From contig JAYVYD010000449.1 in assembly GCA_043784605.1 (NCBI GenBank), forward strand, positions 1 to 14,212: a stretch of 14,212 nt of DNA. Direction: 5' to 3'. This DNA comes from JANYHY01 sp043784605. GTDB taxonomy: Bacteria; Myxococcota_A; Polyangia; Polyangiales; Polyangiaceae. The position numbers were made by a program, and so were the translations under genes. Positions within the stretch are counted from its first letter, which is position 1. Each line of letters opens with the position of its first letter. This document shows, one piece after another, positions 13,471-14,212 of this stretch. The notes under the pieces were generated by a model. It searched no databases. It worked only from the letters and a program-made list of their open reading frames with translations, and was not told the DNA's origin.

Positions 13471-13812
13471 TTAGGAGACCGCGAGCACGTCGAAGAGTTG
13501 CAAGAGGTCCTCTTCGCGGTGGCTGTCGAAGCGGACTCCGGCGGAGACTCGATCGCCGTCTTGGCGTTGCCACGCGACGATGGCGGAGAGCTCGATGGGG
13601 TCCCAGAGAGTGGGCGCCATGAGCGCGAGCTTGATGCGATCGCCCTCCGTGAGAGACTTCGAGGCGAGGGAGAGGCGCGCGCCCGCGAGGCTCAGATCGG
13701 TGATTTTGACCTCCACACGCCAGCCCGCGTGTGGGTGGCTGATGGTGCCCGCCAGGGAGACCCGCTTTCGAGCGATCGCACGAAAACGCCTATTTTCCCG
13801 CTGCGCCGTCAC
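13471..13812 (-). CDS. PilZ-domain c-di-GMP-binding protein
   Basis: This 113-aa single-domain protein has an Arg-rich N-terminus, RENRRFRAIARKRV, supplying the RxxxR ligand motif, and DLSLAGARLSL, the (D/N)xSxxG motif, about 20-25 residues later. Both c-di-GMP contacts are present. It probably acts as a cytoplasmic adaptor that senses c-di-GMP, for example in motility or surface behaviour; the target is unknown. GTG 13812 is the start, with an AGAGG-like site just upstream. That site lies beside the suspected sequence junction at about 13820-13831, so its promoter may not be native. Confidence 0.9.
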   Translation of the reverse strand: MTAQRENRRFRAIARKRVSLAGTISHPHAGWRVEVKITDLSLAGARLSLASKSLTEGDRIKLALMAPTLWDPIELSAIVAWQRQDGDRVSAGVRFDSHREEDLLQLFDVLAVS

Positions 13813-13830
13813 GTCCGCCTCTCGATGGAT

Positions 13831-14212
13831 CTAGCCGGTCACATATTCATACCAGTTGCTGAGACCATCGCCGTCGAAGTCGTCGTTGGGACCACCTTTA
13901 GGAACATTGAGTCCGCCAAAGTAATGCTGTTCCCACGCGTCCGCCATGCCGTTGTTATTGCTGTCTCCCACGGCGGCGACGGTGACAAGCACTGAATTGG
14001 TCGCCCGCAGATCGCCATCATCCGCAATGCAGGCCAGGGTATAGGTGCCGGGCGTGGTAAACGTGGCGGTGGTGGCGGGTTGGTTGGTATCGCCAAACGC
14101 AACTGCTGCCGGACCGTTTTGCAGCGTCCAGGAAAGGGCCAGGGTTCCGAAAGGCAAGCCGTCATCTTGAGCCACAGCCGATAGTTGCGCCTTCCCAGCG
14201 GGCAGTATCAGT
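13831..14212 (-). CDS. C-terminus of a PKD-like/Ca-binding surface protein (partial)
   Basis: The frame is open to the window edge, so the gene begins beyond 14212. The visible part starts LPAGKAQLSAVAQDDGLP and continues through SWTLQNGP and ATFTTPGTYTLACIADDGDL, a PKD-like beta sandwich common in large secreted Verrucomicrobiota/Planctomycetota proteins. DSNNNGMADAWEQHYFGG and DDFDGDGLSNWYEY follow, a thrombospondin-3/dockerin-like Ca-binding segment. It ends at VTG-stop, where homologues usually continue GTDP. Codon use is less G/C-biased than in the rest of the window. It is probably extracellular. The abrupt end suggests a join to unrelated DNA. Confidence 0.75.
   Translation of the reverse strand, partial: LILPAGKAQLSAVAQDDGLPFGTLALSWTLQNGPAAVAFGDTNQPATTATFTTPGTYTLACIADDGDLRATNSVLVTVAAVGDSNNNGMADAWEQHYFGGLNVPKGGPNDDFDGDGLSNWYEYVTG

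Overview
The window looks like a high-GC Myxococcota (Polyangia-type) chromosome or metagenome contig. The signs are strong G/C third-position bias, Asp/Gly/Ser/Thr-rich lipoprotein linkers, a stump of a Pkn-type Ser/Thr kinase, an FHA-GGDEF protein, a PilZ protein, a bacterial deoxyhypusine synthase homologue and a myxobacterial-style PurC. This assignment is inference from gene content. The last ~380 bases differ in style: lower GC, and a PKD-like plus Ca-binding DxNNNGxxD-type protein typical of Verrucomicrobiota or Planctomycetota. They may be a chimeric join or a recent insertion.

Left part (1-5733) is accessory and decaying. It holds an IS91-type HUH transposase remnant, a DUF1877/YfbM-like gene broken by at least four frameshifts, and a lipoprotein-like protein whose signal peptide is replaced by the DUF1877 tail. 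Next come an unassigned open frame without a start, an intact TIGR04053-type radical SAM/SPASM enzyme, and a 5' stump of a Ser/Thr kinase gene. An intact LysR regulator follows, divergent from a frameshifted NAD(P)-dependent epimerase, with a T-N11-A palindrome between them.

Middle part (5734-7612) holds a duplicated Cys/His-rich lipoprotein, a long hairpin, a four-helix membrane protein with a Cys-rich tail, and a small DUF6881-like protein.

Right part (7605-13812) is better kept. A minus-strand FHA-GGDEF diguanylate cyclase is divergent from a tight purC-purS operon. A four-gene minus-strand operon (12208 down to 9902) encodes a 71-aa protein, an SctL/FliH-like stator protein, an M50 site-2-type protease and a small anchored protein. 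It is divergent from a deoxyhypusine synthase homologue, which converges on a PilZ gene.

Functional links: purC and purS serve purine synthesis; the GGDEF and PilZ proteins belong to c-di-GMP signalling; the LysR protein probably controls the adjacent (now broken) epimerase. The least explained unit is the SctL-like/M50 operon, which has no other secretion-apparatus gene beside it. No tRNA, rRNA or CRISPR array was seen.
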